DNA of 64,000 nt, taken from JAAFHB01 sp037133495. Its GTDB lineage: Bacteria > Bacteroidota > Bacteroidia > Bacteroidales > Prolixibacteraceae. Positions within the stretch are counted from its first letter, which is position 1. Every line of letters begins with the position of its first letter. The stretch covers positions 1 through 64,000 of the forward strand of contig JBAXOA010000002.1 in the NCBI GenBank assembly GCA_037133495.1, written 5' to 3'. This document shows positions 61,092 through 64,000 of the stretch, one piece after another. The position numbers and the translations under genes are program-made. The notes below the pieces were generated by a model that made no database searches, was not told the DNA's origin, and was given only the letters and a program-made list of their open reading frames with translations.

Positions 61092-64000
61092 TTAAAAAGT
61101 CAGGTCAAATTTAACACCGACAGGGATTACCCATGGATCAAGATTATATCTTTCAATCCCTTGTTTGAATTGTGTACCCCGTTTCCCTTCAGTAGATTGT
61201 TCAACCTGGAATGCACGTTCAGGATCAATACCATTTTTTGCCTTGGTCCATATCATTATGTTACGGCTATACACTGAAACAGCCAGTGACTTAATCCCTC
61301 CCAATCTGTTCACTAATGATCCAGGCAATTTATAGCTAAGTGACACCTCTCTGAGCTTTACAAAGTCGGCATCAAACATGGCATCTTTAGCAAAATCCCA
61401 TCCATTACTAATGGCATACGGTTGAAATAAGGTACCTGCTTCCCCGAGATTTTCCTTATAGGTTACCCCACCTTTGCCATCCGAAACTTCATATACTCCT
61501 GGGTCGAATGTTCCGTCGTGTAATGTAATTCCAGTCACACTTTCTGCAAATCCACCCAACTCTTTGGTTGGTCCTCCAACAACGTGGAATCCACCAAGGA
61601 TATATTTGTCTTTATTTGCAACCAGCCAATCACGAAGATCTTTTCCTGTTCTTCCTTCTGGATTGATCATACTCTTTAACCATGATCCTGATAAACCATC
61701 ATCACGACCATATCTTTCGGTTTGTGAAATAAACTGTCCGCCACATCTCCAGTCAATGGTGAAATTTAATGCAAATGATTTATACGTCAGGGCTGAATTT
61801 ACACCGAGTGTAAAGCGAGGATTATAATTACCGATTTTATTCCTTTCACCGGCTGGCTGTTCCTGGATTTCTTTGTCGCGCTGCCATTCATAATCGAGTG
61901 ATGAGGAAATTATAGGAAATCCATAATAGGGTGAAGCTTTATCTTTTACAACCAACATTGAGGCATCGTAGATTGCTCCGACTTCATCGCCAATATAAGA
62001 CCATGCACCACCATTCGCTTGTTCCCAGAATTTTATCGCTTCGATCCCCGGAGAAATTGACTTCACCGTTGTCCTGTTCCGGGTAAGATTAGCACTGATA
62101 TCCCAACTCCAATTGTTTGTTTTGATCGGTGTACCCCCTAAGGTTAGTTCCCACCCTTTGCTCTGCAATAAACCCGCATTGATGTTAATTGCATCAGATC
62201 CGGTAGAACTTGCAATTGGAATATTCCGTAAAATCTGGTTGCGGTTATCTGCAACATAATAGGTTCCCTCGAACCGAAGTCTGTTGTGAAACAATCCCAC
62301 GTCAATACCACCTTCAACTGAAGTGGCCTCCTCCGGTTTAAGATTCGGAGTTAATAGCGTTCCCGATTTGGCCAGCCTGATTGCTCCACCCCACTGTCCA
62401 ATATTGCCGTAAGTGTTTACAAGCTGATATGGATCGGTATCGTTACCAACTTTTGCCCAGCCCCCACGAATTTTTAGTAAAGAGACATTATCTCCAAGGT
62501 TCGCGATCTTATCTACAAGAAAACTTAAAGAAGCAGAAGGATAAAAATAAGATTGATTAGCTACAGGTAAGGTACTTGACCAGTCGTTACGGGCAGTTAA
62601 GTCGAGGTAGATTCTGTCTTTCCAACCAAGGTTAGCCAAACCGTACAAACTGTAGATCGCTTTTTGAGACCAACCACTACCATAAGATAAAGTTCCTGAT
62701 TTAATATTTCCTACCGTAAACACATTTGCTAAAATAAGTCCTGCAGTAGAAGCGTTGGAAAGTGCCTGTCCATAAGTATACAATTCATTTCCTCCGGCAG
62801 AAACAGATACACTAAAGTCTTTCACTTGTTTGGTATAAGTAGCCAGAAAGTCAGTATTTCTCTGGTAACTTTTAGATTGAGATATTCCGTAAGAACCATT
62901 GTTTGGTTCATTAGTGTACCCGGGGCCAATTTTTGATTCGCGGGTTTCATTAATTTGATCCAGTGCATACCGAGCAAATACACTTAGTTCTTTAGTAATT
63001 TGCCAGTCAGCCTTCAAATTGCCATAAATCCGATCCCTGCTAAAACTGTTGTTTACCTGATAAGCGAGAAAATATGGGTTGTTATAATCGACATAGGGAA
63101 CATTTTGTTGAATACCCTCTTTGCCGGGAGCCCAGTAGTTTTTAAGTTCGCGGATATCCGTATTTTGAGGTACTGCATAAGCCCATTGCAATGGGTTGGC
63201 TCCCCTGTTACCTGCAGGTCGGTTATTAGACCATGTTTTATTGATATTAATGTTGGAACTAATTGAAATATTGTCCCGGACTTTTATCGTTGCAGAGGTG
63301 GTCAAATTGTTTCTGTACAAATCAGAATTAGGGACTATTCCCTTACTGGACATATTTGAAACTCCAATCCGATAGTTTAAAGCTTCAGTATTGTTTGAAA
63401 CTGCTATTTCGTTGGAGGTTGTTATACCTGTTTGAACGAAGTTTTTAACATTGTTTGGATGTGAAACCAATTCTGTAGGGACTTGCACACCATTAGCATC
63501 CAAGGGGCTGTTCCACTGTACAGCGAAATAACCCCTGTCGAGAGGAATACCACTTCCTCCAGTTGATGAAGGATCAACAACCAATGTTTGTCCCGGTAAA
63601 TCCTCAGGAGTATATGGCAAGTAACCATTTGCAAATTTTTTAGAAATATCCCAGAATTTATATGGCTGGTCAAAGACAGTATTTGAAGTAATATCTATCT
63701 TTATTCCTTTGTTCTTCTTACCTGATTTTGTAGTTATCAATACAACACCATTTCCGGCGCGCGACCCATACAATGCTGCTGCACTGGCACCTTTCAACAC
63801 CGAAACACTTTCAATATCATTTGAGTTAACGTCTGAAATAGCACTTCCGTAGTCTACCTGATTGTCACTTCCAAATCCACCTACGTTATTTAGGGTGTTT
63901 GAAACCGGAACCCCATCTACCACAAATAAAGGTTGATTATCATTACTCAAAGACTTGGCACCCCTGATAACCATACTTACAGATGAACCGGTACCTCCGG
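61092..64000 (-). CDS. SusC/RagA TonB-dependent outer-membrane protein, N-terminus beyond window
   Basis: 969 codons are visible, open to the right edge. The first residues in view are GGTGSSVSMVIRGAKSLSND, then FVVDGVPVSN and SVLKGASAAALYGSRAGNGV, all from the plug domain, followed by a full barrel that ends in IDPERAFQ and VGVKFDLTF. The signal peptide, any STN domain and the TonB box lie outside, so whether it signals to a sigma factor cannot be told. It imports the glycan fragments of PUL 2 with SusD. The internal Met near 63974 is not the start, because the frame continues upstream with normal plug sequence. Confidence 0.95.
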   Translation of the reverse strand, partial: GGTGSSVSMVIRGAKSLSNDNQPLFVVDGVPVSNTLNNVGGFGSDNQVDYGSAISDVNSNDIESVSVLKGASAAALYGSRAGNGVVLITTKSGKKNKGIKIDITSNTVFDQPYKFWDISKKFANGYLPYTPEDLPGQTLVVDPSSTGGSGIPLDRGYFAVQWNSPLDANGVQVPTELVSHPNNVKNFVQTGITTSNEIAVSNNTEALNYRIGVSNMSSKGIVPNSDLYRNNLTTSATIKVRDNISISSNININKTWSNNRPAGNRGANPLQWAYAVPQNTDIRELKNYWAPGKEGIQQNVPYVDYNNPYFLAYQVNNSFSRDRIYGNLKADWQITKELSVFARYALDQINETRESKIGPGYTNEPNNGSYGISQSKSYQRNTDFLATYTKQVKDFSVSVSAGGNELYTYGQALSNASTAGLILANVFTVGNIKSGTLSYGSGWSQKAIYSLYGLANLGWKDRIYLDLTARNDWSSTLPVANQSYFYPSASLSFLVDKIANLGDNVSLLKIRGGWAKVGNDTDPYQLVNTYGNIGQWGGAIRLAKSGTLLTPNLKPEEATSVEGGIDVGLFHNRLRFEGTYYVADNRNQILRNIPIASSTGSDAININAGLLQSKGWELTLGGTPIKTNNWSWDISANLTRNRTTVKSISPGIEAIKFWEQANGGAWSYIGDEVGAIYDASMLVVKDKASPYYGFPIISSSLDYEWQRDKEIQEQPAGERNKIGNYNPRFTLGVNSALTYKSFALNFTIDWRCGGQFISQTERYGRDDGLSGSWLKSMINPEGRTGKDLRDWLVANKDKYILGGFHVVGGPTKELGGFAESVTGITLHDGTFDPGVYEVSDGKGGVTYKENLGEAGTLFQPYAISNGWDFAKDAMFDADFVKLREVSLSYKLPGSLVNRLGGIKSLAVSVYSRNIMIWTKAKNGIDPERAFQVEQSTEGKRGTQFKQGIERYNLDPWVIPVGVKFDLTF

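Noticed and set aside
63974..64000. Treating the Met near 63974 as the SusC start
   Set aside because: The frame continues upstream with normal plug-domain sequence; the gene runs past the window edge.
1..64000. tRNA, rRNA, complete insertion sequences or phage genes
   Set aside because: None could be recognised; the only mobile traces are repeats and gene remnants.

Overview
The window reads as chromosomal DNA of a glycan-degrading Bacteroidota bacterium, probably from the Bacteroidales/Marinilabiliales side; I would not go below phylum with confidence. The reasons are two SusC/SusD outer-membrane pairs, an ECF sigma/FecR pair beside an STN-containing SusC, promoter-like -7 boxes of the TAnnTTTG type, many secreted or lipoprotein glycoside hydrolases, and hairpin-rich intergenic repeats. 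All functions are read from motifs by eye; no database search was run. No tRNA, rRNA, CRISPR array or complete transposase was seen.

Region A (1-5.8 kb, minus strand) looks like one operon: neutral-ceramidase-like protein, PHP-domain protein, second ceramidase-like protein, then a GH78 alpha-L-rhamnosidase cut by the left window edge. Region B (6.0-7.8 kb) holds a lone AAA/DUF4143 ATPase bracketed by exact 19-bp direct repeats. Region C (7.8-22.0 kb, plus strand) is polysaccharide utilisation locus 1 (PUL 1): ECF sigma factor, FecR anti-sigma factor, STN-type SusC, SusD, GH106 alpha-L-rhamnosidase, a decayed gene remnant, a secreted ADP-ribosylglycohydrolase-fold lipoprotein and a GH55-like beta-helix protein. 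The sigma factor, FecR and the STN domain form a trans-envelope sensing circuit. With GH78 nearby, a rhamnose-containing glycan is the likely substrate.

Region D (22.0-29.9 kb) is a repeat-rich accessory island: three intact DUF4143 ATPases, a zeta-toxin operon, and remnants of a fourth ATPase, an MNT nucleotidyltransferase and an SGNH hydrolase. These sit between diverged copies of intergenic repeats. Each intact ATPase has its own array of direct repeats or palindromes at its promoter. This is the most unusual part of the window.

Region E (29.9-64 kb) is PUL 2. A plus-strand group (GH3, GH89, PhyH dioxygenase) converges on a long minus-strand group. In transcription order that group is SusC (cut by the right edge), SusD, PhoPQ-related protein, GH109, metallophosphoesterase-PA14, GH67-like protein, DUF4838 protein, GH28-like protein, an unknown lipoprotein, amidohydrolase, two tandem GH2 enzymes, a TPR/beta-helix protein and an SGNH hydrolase. 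GH89, GH109, DUF4838 and GH2 together point to an amino-sugar-rich glycan such as a glycoprotein or glycosaminoglycan-like polymer. Both SusD genes are followed directly by a strong terminator-like hairpin, which probably sets high SusCD expression against lower enzyme expression.
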